In this document: in pieces, positions 15,961-25,714 of the stretch
Layout: every line of letters begins with the position of its first letter
Position numbering within the stretch: the stretch's first letter is position 1
Source of the DNA: Synechococcus sp. RCC307
GTDB lineage: Bacteria; Cyanobacteriota; Cyanobacteriia; PCC-6307; Cyanobiaceae
DNA length: 64,000 nt
Assembly (NCBI GenBank): GCA_000063525.1
Contig: CT978603.1
Location: 739,105-803,104, forward strand
Direction: 5' to 3'
Made by a program: the position numbers and the translations under genes
Notes under the pieces: model-generated
Database searches by the model: none
Told to the model about the DNA's origin: nothing
Seen by the model: the letters and a program-made list of their open reading frames with translations, nothing else

Positions 15961-17099
15961 TGCCAGTCATTCCAGCCGAGCAGGTCCACGCCGGGCCCCA
16001 TCCAACCCAGGAGCAGATCGTTCAAACCCTGCTCGCCGGCCAAACCCTGCTGGATGACACGCCGGATCATGTGATCCAGGTGGTCGACGTGCTCAAAAGC
16101 TATGGCGAGGTGCTGGATGCCTACAGCATCAATCTCATCTACCAAGCCGAAGAGCAGTTCCTCAATCCCTTCCCGGTTCTGAAATACCTCGACGGGGATG
16201 TCTCGCCGGCCAAGTTGTGGCGCCATTTTTGGCACGATCGCATCAACTTTGAATACGCCGAGTACTGCATGAAGGCCATGCTTTGGCATGGCACCGGCGG
16301 TTTGGACGAGTATCTCGATTCGCCTGAATTCGCGAGCAATTGCGAGGCGATCATTGCCTGCAAGCGCCGCCGAGATCCACTGCAAGGGCTGCTGCACCCC
16401 CTCTTCCCTCAGTTCCTGCCTGAACTGATTCGCACCGCTGCCACCACCCATGCCTTGGGGCAGTTTTGGCGGGTCATGAGCGATTTGTTCATTGACCTTG
16501 CTGAAGCCGAAGCCAACGGTGAGGTGACCTCCATCGCCGGGGTGGTGGATTTCATCCGTGATCGGCTGGTGGCCGCTGCTGGCAACCCGATCACCTACAA
16601 GGTCCGCATCGCTGGGCAAGACTTCTGGGTGCTGCCGCCTGAGGCGGGGCTTACCTTCCTGGTGGACGTGGCTGTTCCTTATGTGGAAGCCGTGTTCTTG
16701 CGCGGTACCCCGTTCCTGGGAACCGTTTCTTTCAATGCCCAGGCCAAGCAGATTTCAGCGGATCAATCGAGCTTTAAGTACGGCGCCCTCTACGCCGATC
16801 CGCTGCCGAGCATGGGCGCTGGCATCCCCCCAAGCCTTTGCATGCAAGACATGTACCGGCACCTGCCGGAACGCCTGCACAACTGGTATCAGAACTGCAC
16901 CAGGGGTGAAGGCGATGTGCGCGTGAAGATCTGCCAGAGCTTCCAAAAGTCGATGTTCTGCGTCACCAACGCCGCCATCAAAGGCACCTTCCCGCACCCC
17001 CTCGACAGCACTGATCAGGCTGAACAAGAGGCCAATGCTGCCTACGCCAACGCCTGGGCGAGCAGGCTGGTCGTCGCCCGCACCAACGCCCTGGGGTAG
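15960..17099 (+). CDS. chpX: ChpX/CupB, CO2 hydration subunit of NDH-1MS'
   Basis: 379 residues, a soluble protein closer in length to CupB/ChpX (low-affinity, constitutive) than to CupA/ChpY (about 440). Family features: an N-terminal helical part (LLDDTPDHVIQVVDVLKSYG), KLWRHFWHDRINFEYAEYC rich in His and acidic residues, and a conserved C-terminal region (HLPERLHNWYQNC, VRVKICQSFQKSMFCVTNA). The Cup subunit is thought to hold a zinc-dependent carbonic-anhydrase-like site on the NdhD/F arm. Assignment to the CupB type rests on length and gene neighbours. Confidence 0.92.
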   Translation: MPVIPAEQVHAGPHPTQEQIVQTLLAGQTLLDDTPDHVIQVVDVLKSYGEVLDAYSINLIYQAEEQFLNPFPVLKYLDGDVSPAKLWRHFWHDRINFEYAEYCMKAMLWHGTGGLDEYLDSPEFASNCEAIIACKRRRDPLQGLLHPLFPQFLPELIRTAATTHALGQFWRVMSDLFIDLAEAEANGEVTSIAGVVDFIRDRLVAAAGNPITYKVRIAGQDFWVLPPEAGLTFLVDVAVPYVEAVFLRGTPFLGTVSFNAQAKQISADQSSFKYGALYADPLPSMGAGIPPSLCMQDMYRHLPERLHNWYQNCTRGEGDVRVKICQSFQKSMFCVTNAAIKGTFPHPLDSTDQAEQEANAAYANAWASRLVVARTNALG

Positions 17100-17108
17100 G
17101 TTCCAGAA

Positions 17109-17360
17109 ATGGACCAACCCTGGACATTGCGCAAGCGCCCAGAGCGTTTAGAGCGCCGCATTGAGTTTGCGGATTACGAGCAAACCCGCGATTTTCTCGA
17201 GCAACTCAACAGCCTTTCGGAGCAGCAATCCCGCTACCCCGACATCAGCTTCGGCCGCACCTACGTCAACCTCACCATCGCGCCGGAGTCCGGTGAGGAG
17301 ATCACTGAGGCCGACCATCAGCTGGGCGCTCAGATCGACAGCCTCTTACCGGCGTCTTGA
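17109..17360 (+). CDS. acRAF: acRAF, alpha-carboxysome Rubisco assembly factor (PCD-like)
   Basis: 83 residues with a pterin-4a-carbinolamine-dehydratase-like fold. acRAF homologues assist folding and assembly of form IA Rubisco and are conserved with cso loci. Text: [20 protein letters not shown], then [19 protein letters not shown]. The catalytic His-His pair of true dehydratases is not visible, as expected of the non-catalytic branch ([12 protein letters not shown] stands where HHP...Y is usual). ATG 17109 is 9 bases after chpX. The 3' end overlaps the convergent dnaA by 15 bases. Confidence 0.85.
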   Translation: MDQPWTLRKRPERLERRIEFADYEQTRDFLEQLNSLSEQQSRYPDISFGRTYVNLTIAPESGEEITEADHQLGAQIDSLLPAS

Positions 17361-18731
17361 ATTGATCTGCAGCAGGTCTTTGACCTGTTGCACCTGTGAG
17401 GCCAAGGCTGGATTGCTGGCCAGTTTCTTTTCAACCTGCTGCACCGCATACATGACGGTGGTGTGGTCTTTGCCGCCGAAGTGATCGCCAATTTTGGGAA
17501 GACTCAGGTCGGTGCACTGACGCATCAAGTGCATGCCTACTTGGCGAGCCTGGCTAACCGCGCGTTTGCGGCTGCTGCTGCACATGTCTTCGGTGCTAAC
17601 GCCAAACACCTCGGCCACCTTCTCCAGCACGACCTTGGGGTTGATGTCTCCTTCTGGCATGCCCGTGCCCAGTAGAGGCGCCACGGCATCAACCGTCATC
17701 GGCAGACCCGTAATCGAGGCAAAGGCCACGGCTCGGGTGAGGGCACCTTCCAATTCGCGGATGTTGGAGGTGAAGCGCCCGGCGATGTACTGGATTAGAT
17801 CGCGGGGTAACCGCATCTGTTCCTGCTCAGCTTTTTTGTGCAAGATCGCCATGCGGGTTTCCAGATCGGGCGCCTGGATGTCGGCGATCAGCCCCATGGA
17901 GAAACGCGAGATCAAGCGTTCTTGCAGGCGCTGGATTTGGCTGGGGGGCCGGTCGCTGGCGATCACGATTTGGCGGCCTGCTTCATGCAAGGCGTTGAAG
18001 GTGTGGAAGAACTCCTCTTGGGTGTATTCCTTGCCCTCGATGAACTGAATGTCATCGACCATGATCAAATCCGCGGCCCGGTAGCGATCGCGGAAGGCCT
18101 GCATGCCGTCTTTGCGAATGGCCAGGATTAAGTCATTGGTGAACGTCTCTGTTGAGACGTAAAACACACGCGAGTCAGGATCAATCTCGAGGCGGTAGTG
18201 GCCAATCGCCTGCATGAGGTGAGTCTTGCCAAGCCCAACGCCTCCACACAGGAACAGCGGGTTGAACTCACGTCCTGGTGACTCGGCAACTGCTAGTGCC
18301 GCCGCATGGGCCATGCGGCTGTTGGGGCCCACAACAAAACGTTGGAAGGTGTAACGGGGATTGAGGTTGGATTTCTGGCGTGTTTTGGGTGTTCCCGGCT
18401 GACTGACCGGCAGCGGCGTTGGAGCTGGAGCTGGCATGGCTTCAACGCTGCCAACCGGTTCACTGCTGGCTTCATCACCAGCTTGGATTTGCACCTCCAC
18501 CGGCCCGCCACTGATGGCGCTGGCCACTTCAGCGATCAAGCCCAGGTAGTTGCGCCGCAGCCAGCCGGCGGCAAATGGGTTGGGAGCTTCCAGCACCAGG
18601 CGGCGCTGTTCAGCGCTGACGCAAACGGCTGGCCTGATCCAAGTTTCAAAAGTTGGCTTGCTCAGGTTCGACTGCAGCTCAGCTCGGACCTGATCCCAGA
18701 GATTGCTGTTGGGAACTGGGGAGGCCGCCAC
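17346..18731 (-). CDS. dnaA: DnaA, chromosomal replication initiator
   Basis: 461 residues from GTG 18731 ([12 protein letters not shown]); the frame is open to an ATG at 18821, which would add 30 residues. The conserved domain I begins at [21 protein letters not shown], so the short form has the usual length and leaves about 110 bases for promoters to the divergent htrA gene. The long form has a better purine-rich leader (AAAGGGGGC), so the start is unsettled. AAA+ domain: Walker [10 protein letters not shown], Walker [10 protein letters not shown], arginine finger region [11 protein letters not shown]-terminal DNA-binding helix: [15 protein letters not shown]. No dnaN or obvious DnaA-box cluster is seen beside it, common in cyanobacteria. 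Confidence 0.95.
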   Translation of the reverse strand: MAASPVPNSNLWDQVRAELQSNLSKPTFETWIRPAVCVSAEQRRLVLEAPNPFAAGWLRRNYLGLIAEVASAISGGPVEVQIQAGDEASSEPVGSVEAMPAPAPTPLPVSQPGTPKTRQKSNLNPRYTFQRFVVGPNSRMAHAAALAVAESPGREFNPLFLCGGVGLGKTHLMQAIGHYRLEIDPDSRVFYVSTETFTNDLILAIRKDGMQAFRDRYRAADLIMVDDIQFIEGKEYTQEEFFHTFNALHEAGRQIVIASDRPPSQIQRLQERLISRFSMGLIADIQAPDLETRMAILHKKAEQEQMRLPRDLIQYIAGRFTSNIRELEGALTRAVAFASITGLPMTVDAVAPLLGTGMPEGDINPKVVLEKVAEVFGVSTEDMCSSSRKRAVSQARQVGMHLMRQCTDLSLPKIGDHFGGKDHTTVMYAVQQVEKKLASNPALASQVQQVKDLLQINSRRR

Positions 18732-18843
18732 GTGAAGAACCGATCGACCCGCCAGGGAGACCGAATATAGGGGGCGCGGCGGCGACCAACTGACTAACGC
18801 GATACTGATCTGAAGTGTCATACCGCTGCCCCCTTTCAGAGCC

Positions 18844-19971
18844 TTGTCCCGATCCTTTTTTGTCTCTGCGAGCTCCCTGACCGCCCTGGCTGGTATGGCC
18901 GTTCTGATGGGCTGCCAGGGCGGCGTGCGGCAGCAGCGGGATGCTCAAGTCCCCGTGATCAGTGATGCGCCGGCGGCGGCGCCGTTGAAGCCGGGCACCA
19001 GCTTTGTGGCCGATGCGGTGGCCAAGGTGGGGCCAGCGGTGGTGCGCATCGACACGCGCCGCCAGGTGGCGAACCCCATGGGCATGTTTGGTGGTGGCCC
19101 TCCGGTGCAGCAGCAACAGGGCCAGGGTTCAGGTTTCATCACCCGCTCCGATGGTGTGTTGCTCACCAATGCCCATGTGGTGGAAGGAGCCGGCACGGTC
19201 ACGGTGACCTTGCCCGATGGACGCAGCTTTCCCGGCAAGGTTCTCGGCGCAGACACCTTGACCGATGTGGCCGTGGTCAAGGTGGCAGCCCAAGGGCTGC
19301 CTGTGGCACCGCTTGCCAATTCAGCTGATGTCAGGCCGGGTCAGTGGGCCATTGCCATCGGCAACCCCCTGGGGCTCGACAACACGGTGACGATGGGAAT
19401 CGTTAGTGCCATTGCACGCCATAACGCCCTTGGCGGCGGGCAGCGGGTGGCTTACATCCAGACCGATGCCGCTGTGAACCCTGGCAACAGCGGCGGCCCG
19501 CTGATCAATGATCGCGGCCAGGTGATTGGCATGAACACCGCCATCCGCCAAGCCCCAGGGGCAGGCCTGAGTTTTGCTATCCCGATTAACAAGGCCAAGC
19601 AGGTGGCCCAGCAGATCCTGCAGCGCGGCCGCGCCAGCCATCCCTATCTGGGGGTGCGCTTGCAGGCCCTAACGCCGCAGCTGGCCCGTGAGGTCAATGC
19701 CACCGGGAATCCATGCCAGTTGCCGGAGCGCAAGGCGGCTTTGATCGTTGATGTGGTGGCTGGCACGCCAGCTGCTGCTGCTGGCCTTAAAACCTGTGAT
19801 CTGATCACCGCCATCGGAAAGAAATCAGTGAAGACTCCTTCGGAGGTTCAGCTGGCGGTGGAGGCCGCCAAGGTGGGCGAGCCTTTGGCGGTGACGATTG
19901 AGCGTGATGGTGAGCCTCAGACCCTCGAGGTGAATCCCGCTGAGCTGCCCCAATCCCCGAAGCGCAATTGA
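18844..19971 (+). CDS. HtrA/DegP-family serine protease, predicted lipoprotein
   Basis: 375 residues, TTG start. A hydrophobic N-terminus with lipobox LMGC (Cys24) predicts a lipid-anchored periplasmic protein. The trypsin-like domain has the catalytic triad H111 (TNAHVV), D141 (LTDVAVV) and S216 (NPGNSGGPL), followed by one PDZ domain (about 275-360, [17 protein letters not shown]). Family role: degradation or refolding of damaged envelope proteins under stress. It resembles cyanobacterial HhoA/HhoB/HtrA; the exact orthologue is not settled. Divergent from dnaA; the next gene overlaps its stop (TTGA). Confidence 0.9.
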   Translation: MSRSFFVSASSLTALAGMAVLMGCQGGVRQQRDAQVPVISDAPAAAPLKPGTSFVADAVAKVGPAVVRIDTRRQVANPMGMFGGGPPVQQQQGQGSGFITRSDGVLLTNAHVVEGAGTVTVTLPDGRSFPGKVLGADTLTDVAVVKVAAQGLPVAPLANSADVRPGQWAIAIGNPLGLDNTVTMGIVSAIARHNALGGGQRVAYIQTDAAVNPGNSGGPLINDRGQVIGMNTAIRQAPGAGLSFAIPINKAKQVAQQILQRGRASHPYLGVRLQALTPQLAREVNATGNPCQLPERKAALIVDVVAGTPAAAAGLKTCDLITAIGKKSVKTPSEVQLAVEAAKVGEPLAVTIERDGEPQTLEVNPAELPQSPKRN

Positions 19972-20543
19972 GCCTTGCGCTGATTGTTTTAGCTCGTCAG
20001 CCCAGTCCAGGGCGCTGCAAGCGCCGCTTGGCGGCAACGATTGGCGATCAATCAGCAGCGCGCATTCAGCAGCGCTTGCTGGCTCACACCGTGGCCGTTG
20101 CCCGCCAATGGCAACACACCCAAGCCGGCGCTGTGGTGAGCCTTTGCCTTGGGCATCACCAGGGATCTGGTGGCTTGGGGCTGCGCATGCAACGCCAGTT
20201 GGGACGCGCGGTGCGTGCCGGCGCCAGGGCGGCGGTGCTGGTTGGTTCCGATTTGCCAGGCTTGAGTGTTCAGCAGATTCAGCAGGCCTTCAGCGCTCTG
20301 CACCACGCTCCATTGGTTTTGGGCCCGGCCTGTGATGGTGGGTATTGGTTGGTGGGCTTAACAGCGGCAGGGCAACGTCAGCAGCGCGGCCGGTTGTTCA
20401 GTGGCATTGGCTGGGGCGGCAGTGAGGTGTTGCAGCAAACTCTGCAGCGGGCGGCTGCGCTGCAATGGAGCCCCCAGTTGCTGCGCTGGCAAAGCGATCT
20501 CGATCGCATCGATGACATGGCGCCTTGGCATGGTGCGGCCTGA
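19968..20543 (+). CDS. DUF2064/TIGR04282-type glycosyltransferase-like protein
   Basis: 191 residues, TTG start overlapping the htrA stop. Nucleotidyl/glycosyl-transferase-like fold: ALIVLARQPSPGRCKRRLAA at the N-terminus in place of the usual KxPxPGxxKTRL, AVLVGSDLPGLS with the DxP motif, and LGPACDGGYWLVGL. This family often sits beside a TIGR04283 glycosyltransferase, as here. Substrate unknown. Confidence 0.8.
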   Translation: MSLALIVLARQPSPGRCKRRLAATIGDQSAARIQQRLLAHTVAVARQWQHTQAGAVVSLCLGHHQGSGGLGLRMQRQLGRAVRAGARAAVLVGSDLPGLSVQQIQQAFSALHHAPLVLGPACDGGYWLVGLTAAGQRQQRGRLFSGIGWGGSEVLQQTLQRAAALQWSPQLLRWQSDLDRIDDMAPWHGAA

Positions 20544-21216
20544 TCCCAGCGATCGCTCCCAGTGGAGTGTGGTGATCCCGGTGCTCCAGGAGGCCCAGCA
20601 GCTGCCATCACTGCTGGCGCAATTGCAAGGGCCAGAGGAGGTGTGGGTGGTTGATGGTGGCAGCCGCGATGGCAGCGGTCAGATCGCCCGTTCGATGGGC
20701 GCCCATTGGCTGCGCTCAGCGGCGAGTCGCGGCGTGCAATTGCGTCTTGGTGCTGCCCAGGCCACACGCCCTTGGCTGTTGTTTTTGCATGCCGATGCCC
20801 GGTTGCCGAGCCACTGGTCCTCGGCTTTGGCACGGGTGTTGCATGATCCAGCCGTGGCTGCTGCCGCCTTTCGCCTCAGGGTGAATGGACGCGGTTGGAA
20901 GCTGCGCTTGCTGGAGCAGCTCGTGGATTGGCGCTGCCGTTGCCGTGGTTTGCCCTATGGCGATCAAGGGTTGGCGATGGCAGCCGATGTCTACCAGCGA
21001 TCGGGTGGTTACCAACCGATTCCCCTGATGGAAGACCTTGAGTTGGTCCAGCGTCTGCATCGCCATGGCCGAGTTGTACAGGCGCCTGCCGCTGTGCAGG
21101 TCAGCGCGCGCCGCTGGCAACGGCTGGGGGTGTGGCGCAGCAGCTGGCGGAATGCGCAATTGCGCCGGGCTTGGCGCCAGGGGGTTCCGATCGACCAGTT
21201 GGCGGGCCGCTATTGA
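20530..21216 (+). CDS. TIGR04283-type family 2 glycosyltransferase
   Basis: About 228 residues from ATG 20530 (or GTG 20533), inside the end of the preceding gene (overlap 14 bases). GT-A fold: SVVIPVLQEAQQLPSLLAQL, VVDGGSRDGSG as the nucleotide-sugar loop, LLFLHADARLP with the DxD-like acidic site, and GDQGLAMAADVYQ plus MEDLELVQRL as acceptor and catalytic regions. Partner of the DUF2064 protein just upstream; sugar donor and acceptor are unknown. Confidence 0.82.
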   Translation: MVRPDPSDRSQWSVVIPVLQEAQQLPSLLAQLQGPEEVWVVDGGSRDGSGQIARSMGAHWLRSAASRGVQLRLGAAQATRPWLLFLHADARLPSHWSSALARVLHDPAVAAAAFRLRVNGRGWKLRLLEQLVDWRCRCRGLPYGDQGLAMAADVYQRSGGYQPIPLMEDLELVQRLHRHGRVVQAPAAVQVSARRWQRLGVWRSSWRNAQLRRAWRQGVPIDQLAGRY

Positions 21217-21735
21217 TTAGCGGGCGTACCAGAACACGCAGCGCTCACCGCGGGGCTCCAGGTCCCAGCCCTGGGCTTTGTAGAAGCTCACCACGTTGGC
21301 ATCGGCAAACAGGGTCACCTTTTCCACCTCCATCGCCCGCAAGCGCTCCAGCAGCACCTGCATCAGGCCTTTGCCCAAGCCAGCGCCTTGGTAGAGGGGG
21401 TGAATCGCTAGATCCCAAATCGTGGCGTCGAGTACGCCATCACCGGTGCAGCGAGCAAAGCCGATCAACTTGGGCACCCGAGGGTCGTGGCGCCAGAGGC
21501 CAACCACCAGCAGCGAGTTGTTGAGGGCTTTGCGTACCCGCCTCAGGGGACGGCGGCTCCAGCCCACGGCATCACAGAGCTGCTCGAGTTCCACCAGGTC
21601 GACTTCGCGCTCAAAACTGGTGACCAGCCGCAAATTGGGATTGCAGGTGGCCAGTTCGCGCCAATCTTTGCCGTAGAGCTGATCGAGCAGCGGCTCCGCC
21701 TGCCAGGCTGGATTGGCTGCCAGTGAGGAGGCCAT
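21217..21735 (-). CDS. GNAT N-acetyltransferase, SNAT/NSI-like
   Basis: 172 residues from ATG 21735; a GTG at 21759 would leave only three bases to the divergent gene. GNAT fold with acetyl-CoA loop HPLYQGAGLGKGLMQ and the C-terminal LFADANVVSFYKAQGWDLEP, ending CVFWYAR. This arrangement resembles cyanobacterial serotonin N-acetyltransferase and the plant plastid GNAT protein NSI. The real substrate in this organism is not known and could be a protein or an amine. Confidence 0.8.
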   Translation of the reverse strand: MASSLAANPAWQAEPLLDQLYGKDWRELATCNPNLRLVTSFEREVDLVELEQLCDAVGWSRRPLRRVRKALNNSLLVVGLWRHDPRVPKLIGFARCTGDGVLDATIWDLAIHPLYQGAGLGKGLMQVLLERLRAMEVEKVTLFADANVVSFYKAQGWDLEPRGERCVFWYAR

Positions 21736-21762
21736 GGGACCTGGGCTGCCGGCCAGCACCGG

Positions 21763-22458
21763 ATGAGTGAGAGCACCAACTTACGAGAACCGCACGCCCA
21801 ACTGGTGATGGCCCATGGTTGGCTGTTGCGTGGGCGCATTTGGCAGCCCTTGCAGCAGCAGCTTGAGCCGCAGTGGTCCTGCTGGGCGCCTGATCTGCCG
21901 GGCTTTGGCTCCGCTCAACGCCCCCCAGGCCTGAGCCCAACCCTGCCGGCCTACGGCCGTTGGCTGGCTCAAGAAGCCAAACAGCGTGCTGCCGGTGGCC
22001 CTCTGGTGCTTCTCGGCCATTCGCTCGGCGGCAGTGTTGTGCTCCATGCCGCTGCCTTGCTGGGGGATCAACTCCAAGGGATCGTTTTGCTGGGCTGTGG
22101 CGGTGGGGTTTACCAACGCAGGCCTTTTGCGCGATTGCGCCAAGTCGGCTGTGCCCTGTCGTGGTTCCAGGGCGATCGCCGTGCTGCCCGAGGCCTGCTG
22201 CTCAACAGCACCCAGCGCCGTGCGGTGGCTGGCTTGCCCAAGTTGGTGTCGCAACTGGCCATGCCAAGCCTCTGGGTCGGTGGCGGCAACGATCAGGTCA
22301 TGCAGCCTGTCTATGTGCGGCACTTGGCTGGCTATGCGCCGGATCATCAGATCGAGGTGCTTCCAGGCGCGGGGCACTTGCCCATGCGTGATCAACCGGT
22401 TGCCTTGGCTGAGGTGCTGATTCCTTGGCTTCAGAGGCTGGCCAGTCCCCGCTCTTGA
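21763..22458 (+). CDS. Alpha/beta hydrolase, possibly BioH-like esterase
   Basis: 231 residues. Alpha/beta-hydrolase signatures: oxyanion region VMAHGWLLRG, nucleophile elbow GHSLGGSVV with Ser, acidic residue in GGGNDQVMQ, and His in GAGHLPMRDQP. Size and the VMAHGW opening are compatible with pimeloyl-ACP methyl ester esterase (BioH/BioV class), but no other biotin gene is adjacent, so the substrate remains open. The 3' end overlaps the convergent ABC exporter by 28 bases. Confidence 0.75.
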   Translation: MSESTNLREPHAQLVMAHGWLLRGRIWQPLQQQLEPQWSCWAPDLPGFGSAQRPPGLSPTLPAYGRWLAQEAKQRAAGGPLVLLGHSLGGSVVLHAAALLGDQLQGIVLLGCGGGVYQRRPFARLRQVGCALSWFQGDRRAARGLLLNSTQRRAVAGLPKLVSQLAMPSLWVGGGNDQVMQPVYVRHLAGYAPDHQIEVLPGAGHLPMRDQPVALAEVLIPWLQRLASPRS

Positions 22459-24194
22459 AGTTCCGCTAGCTGGGCGTAGAGGCCCCCTTGGCGGCGCAGT
22501 TCCTGGTGGGTTCCCTCCTCCACGAGCCGGCCCCGCTTGAGCACCAAAATGCGATCACTGGCTTCCACCGTTGCCAGCCTGTGGGCGATCACGATCGCGG
22601 TGCGCCTGTTGAGGACGCGCTCCAGATCCCGCTGCAAGGTGGCTTCGGTGCTGGGGTCCATAAAGGCGGTGGCCTCATCCATTACCAACACCGATGGATC
22701 GCGCAGGGCCACACGGGCCACGGCCAGCAGTTGCCGTTCGCCCGAGCTGAGGTTGCCTCCGCGTTCACGCAGTGGTGTGTCGAGTCCTTGCGGCAGCCGT
22801 TGCAGCAAGGGATTTAGGCCCAGGTCGGCGCAGATCTGCTCCAGTTCGGCCCTGGGGCGCTGGGTGTCCAGCATCAGGTTGTCGGCCACGCTGCCGCTGA
22901 AGAGGAACGTGTCTTGCAGCACGACACCCAAGCGTTTGCGCAGGGTGGTGATCGGTAGATCGCGGATATCCACTCCATCGAGAAGGATGCGTCCCTGCTG
23001 CGGTTCATAGAGCCGGCACAACAGCCGGATCACCGTGCTTTTCCCTGAGCCGGTGGGCCCCACCAGGGCCACATGTTCGCCGGCTCGGATGTGCAGATTC
23101 AGGTTCTGGAGAATCGGCTCATCGGGCCGGTAGGCAAAGCAAACATCGTCAAAAATCACCTCCCCCTGCGTTTGCAAGCTGCTGGAGCGGCCGCGGTCAA
23201 CGATCTCCTGATGTTCATCAAAGAGTTCGCCAATGCGTTCCACCGCGGTGAGTCCGGCTTGGAACTGGGTGAAGCGCTCCGCCAGCTGCCTCAGGGGATC
23301 AAACAGCCGCTGGGCATAAAGGATGAAGGTGGTGAGCACCCCCAGGCCCATGGCTTCGGCTGACACCAAGCTGCCGCCCACGGCAAGCACCAGCGCCACA
23401 GCCGCCAATGACACCCACTCCAGCAACGCTGAGATGGAGCTATCAAAAAAGATGGTGCCGTTGACGGCCTTGCGATACAGCGCATTGGTGCTGCCAAAGC
23501 GCTCGCTGTTGAGGCGTTCGCGGCGGAACATCTGCACCACCTCCAGCCCCTGGAGGTTCTCCTGCAGGTCGGCGTTGAGTTGGCTGAGCTCTTCGCGCAC
23601 GCGGTAATTGGCCTTGCGGTAGCGCTGCTGCAGGGTGATCACCAACCAGGTCAGCGGCGGCTGCAACAGCAGCAACAGCAACGCCAACCGCCATTCCACC
23701 GTCAGCATCAAGGTGGCGATCACCAGCAGGGTCACCACATCGCCGAGCACGCCGATCGCGCCACTGCCAAAGACTTCAGCCAACGCATCAACATCGCTCG
23801 TCAGCCTGGTGAGCAACTTGCCGACTGGGGTGCGGTCGTGAAAGCGCAGTGAGAGATCCAGGGAGTGGCGAAATAGGTCGACCCGCAATCGGGCTGTGAG
23901 CCGTTGACCGATGCTTTGCACCAAAAAGCTTTGGCTGCCCTGTAGGGCCAGGCGGAACAACACGGCCGCCAGCAACAGGCCAATAAGGCTTTGCAAGGCT
24001 GCGCTTTGCTCCATGGCCTGCAGCCAGCCCCAGGCGTTTTCGCCGCGCAGCACGGCGATCACCTGGCCCACCAGCAATGGCTGCACGGCCAGGGCGCCCG
24101 AGAGGGGCAGCAACAGCAGCAGGGCGGTGAAGAGCCGGCGGCGATCGCGGCGCAGGTAGGGCAGCAAACGCCGCAGGCGTTTGAGATCACTCAT
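22431..24194 (-). CDS. MsbA-like ABC exporter (half transporter)
   Basis: 587 residues. An N-terminal six-helix transmembrane domain (about 1-320; [20 protein letters not shown] in the first coupling region) precedes an ABC ATPase domain with Walker [11 protein letters not shown]-loop [10 protein letters not shown], signature LSSGERQ, Walker B VLVMDEAT and switch IAHRLAT. Half transporters of this class dimerise and export lipids, peptides or drugs; the substrate is unknown. ATG 24194 overlaps the hisG stop (ATGA). Confidence 0.9.
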   Translation of the reverse strand: MSDLKRLRRLLPYLRRDRRRLFTALLLLLPLSGALAVQPLLVGQVIAVLRGENAWGWLQAMEQSAALQSLIGLLLAAVLFRLALQGSQSFLVQSIGQRLTARLRVDLFRHSLDLSLRFHDRTPVGKLLTRLTSDVDALAEVFGSGAIGVLGDVVTLLVIATLMLTVEWRLALLLLLLQPPLTWLVITLQQRYRKANYRVREELSQLNADLQENLQGLEVVQMFRRERLNSERFGSTNALYRKAVNGTIFFDSSISALLEWVSLAAVALVLAVGGSLVSAEAMGLGVLTTFILYAQRLFDPLRQLAERFTQFQAGLTAVERIGELFDEHQEIVDRGRSSSLQTQGEVIFDDVCFAYRPDEPILQNLNLHIRAGEHVALVGPTGSGKSTVIRLLCRLYEPQQGRILLDGVDIRDLPITTLRKRLGVVLQDTFLFSGSVADNLMLDTQRPRAELEQICADLGLNPLLQRLPQGLDTPLRERGGNLSSGERQLLAVARVALRDPSVLVMDEATAFMDPSTEATLQRDLERVLNRRTAIVIAHRLATVEASDRILVLKRGRLVEEGTHQELRRQGGLYAQLAELQERGLASL

Positions 24195-24832
24195 GGGGTA
24201 ACGCCTTGGCCCTCCATGGCCTGCACCAGCTCATTGAGCTCGCCGGTGTCGAGGCGGAGGGCCAAGGGATTGCCAATCAAGCGCGCGGTGCTGTGGAAGA
24301 GGTCTTCAATGGCAATCAAGCCGTTGTCCCGCAGGGTGCGGCCTGTGGCAACCAGATCCACGATCGCTTCGGAGATGCCCGTGATCGGCCCCAATTCCAC
24401 CGAGCCGGTGAGGTGAATCAGCTCCACCGGCAGGTCCAGTTGGTTGAAGAATTCCTGGGCTGAACTGGTGAATTTGCTGGCCACACGGCAGTGGGCCGGC
24501 AGGTCGCTCGCGCGGCGGTAGGGGCTGCTTTCTTTGACGGCAACGGCCATGCGGCAGCCGCCAAAGCCAAGGTCGAGCAGCTGGGCCACCGTGCGTTGCT
24601 GCTCTTTGAGTACGTCGTAGCCCACGACCCCTAACTGGGCCTGGCCATAGGCCACATACACCGGCACATCCCCATTGCGCACCAGCAGGGCCCGGGCGCG
24701 GCCGCAGGCGCTGGGCAGCATCAACTGGCGGTTGTCGGCCGCGGTGATGGCGCTGAAGTCGAGGCCGGCTGCAGCAAAGCGGGCCACCGAATCCTTCAGC
24801 AGTGCGCCTTTGGGCAGAGCGACGGTGAGCAT
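24191..24832 (-). CDS. hisG: ATP phosphoribosyltransferase, short form (HisG)
   Basis: 213 residues. First step of histidine synthesis: ATP plus PRPP to phosphoribosyl-ATP. The length marks the short form (HisGS), which lacks the regulatory C-terminal domain and needs HisZ, not in this window. Motifs: [35 protein letters not shown], and the PRPP loop [19 protein letters not shown]. Upstream it is divergent from gloB; downstream it is coupled to the ABC exporter. Confidence 0.93.
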   Translation of the reverse strand: MLTVALPKGALLKDSVARFAAAGLDFSAITAADNRQLMLPSACGRARALLVRNGDVPVYVAYGQAQLGVVGYDVLKEQQRTVAQLLDLGFGGCRMAVAVKESSPYRRASDLPAHCRVASKFTSSAQEFFNQLDLPVELIHLTGSVELGPITGISEAIVDLVATGRTLRDNGLIAIEDLFHSTARLIGNPLALRLDTGELNELVQAMEGQGVTP

Positions 24833-24899
24833 GCTGTTTGCGCTCCAGCGCTGGACTTTAACGAGCAGCCTTCACACTGGTGAGAGAAGCCTTGTCTGC

Positions 24900-25670
24900 G
24901 TGGAGATCCAGCGGCTACCCGTGCTGCGGGACAACTATGTGTTTGTGCTGGTGGATCCCGACGCAGCCGCAGCCGCCGTTGTTGATCCAGCAGTGGCCGA
25001 ACCGGTGATTGCGGCCTTGGAGGCCCAACAGCTCCGGCTCAGCGTGGTGCTGCAAACCCACCACCACAAAGATCACATTGGCGGCACCCCAGCGCTGCTC
25101 AGCCGCTGGCCTGGCGCTCAGGTTTGGGCCGCGGCCTCCGACCGCGCTCGCATCCCCTTCCAAACCGATGGGCTGCGCGGGGGGGATCAACGGCTGCTGT
25201 TCAACCGCCCAGTGCAGGTGTTGGAGGTTCCTGGCCACACCCGCGATCACATCGCCTTTTTCTTCCCGGCTAGCGGCGGGGAAGGCCCTGAACTGTTTTG
25301 CGGCGATACCCTGTTTGCAGGCGGTTGCGGGCGGCTGTTTGAAGGCACCGCCGAGCAGATGCTGCGCTCCCTCGATCAGTTGAGCGGCTTGCCGGAAGCT
25401 ACCCGGATCTGGTGCGCCCATGAGTACACCGAAGCCAACTTGCGCTTTGCGATCACCCAGGAGCCAGGCAACCCAGCCCTGCAAGAACGATTTCAGCAGG
25501 TGCAAGCCATGCGAGCGGCTGGGGAAGCCACAGTTCCATCGTCGGTGGCCCTCGAGCGCGCCACCAATCCATTTTTGCGCTGCCGTGAAGCGTCCCTGCA
25601 GCAGGTCAGTGGATGCTGTGAACCAGCCTTGGTGTTGGCCGAAATCCGGCGCCGTAAAGACGTGTTCTGA
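24900..25670 (+). CDS. gloB: Hydroxyacylglutathione hydrolase (glyoxalase II)
   Basis: 256 residues from GTG 24900; the ORF is open further upstream across hisG, but that part is antisense to hisG and not family-like. Metallo-beta-lactamase fold: THHHKDHIGG (dinuclear metal motif HxHxDH, here HHHKDH), VPGHTRDHIAFF, FCGDTLFAGGCGRLFEGT and AHEYTEANLRFA. Cleaves S-lactoylglutathione in methylglyoxal detoxification. Confidence 0.93.
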   Translation: MEIQRLPVLRDNYVFVLVDPDAAAAAVVDPAVAEPVIAALEAQQLRLSVVLQTHHHKDHIGGTPALLSRWPGAQVWAAASDRARIPFQTDGLRGGDQRLLFNRPVQVLEVPGHTRDHIAFFFPASGGEGPELFCGDTLFAGGCGRLFEGTAEQMLRSLDQLSGLPEATRIWCAHEYTEANLRFAITQEPGNPALQERFQQVQAMRAAGEATVPSSVALERATNPFLRCREASLQQVSGCCEPALVLAEIRRRKDVF

Positions 25671-25714
25671 GCTGGGAAGTGGGCAGGGATGATGGAGCCA
25701 GATGGTTCATCCCG

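Noticed and set aside
24675-24899. N-terminal extension of gloB
   Set aside because: Open frame lies opposite hisG and lacks similarity; GTG 24900 gives the family's normal length.
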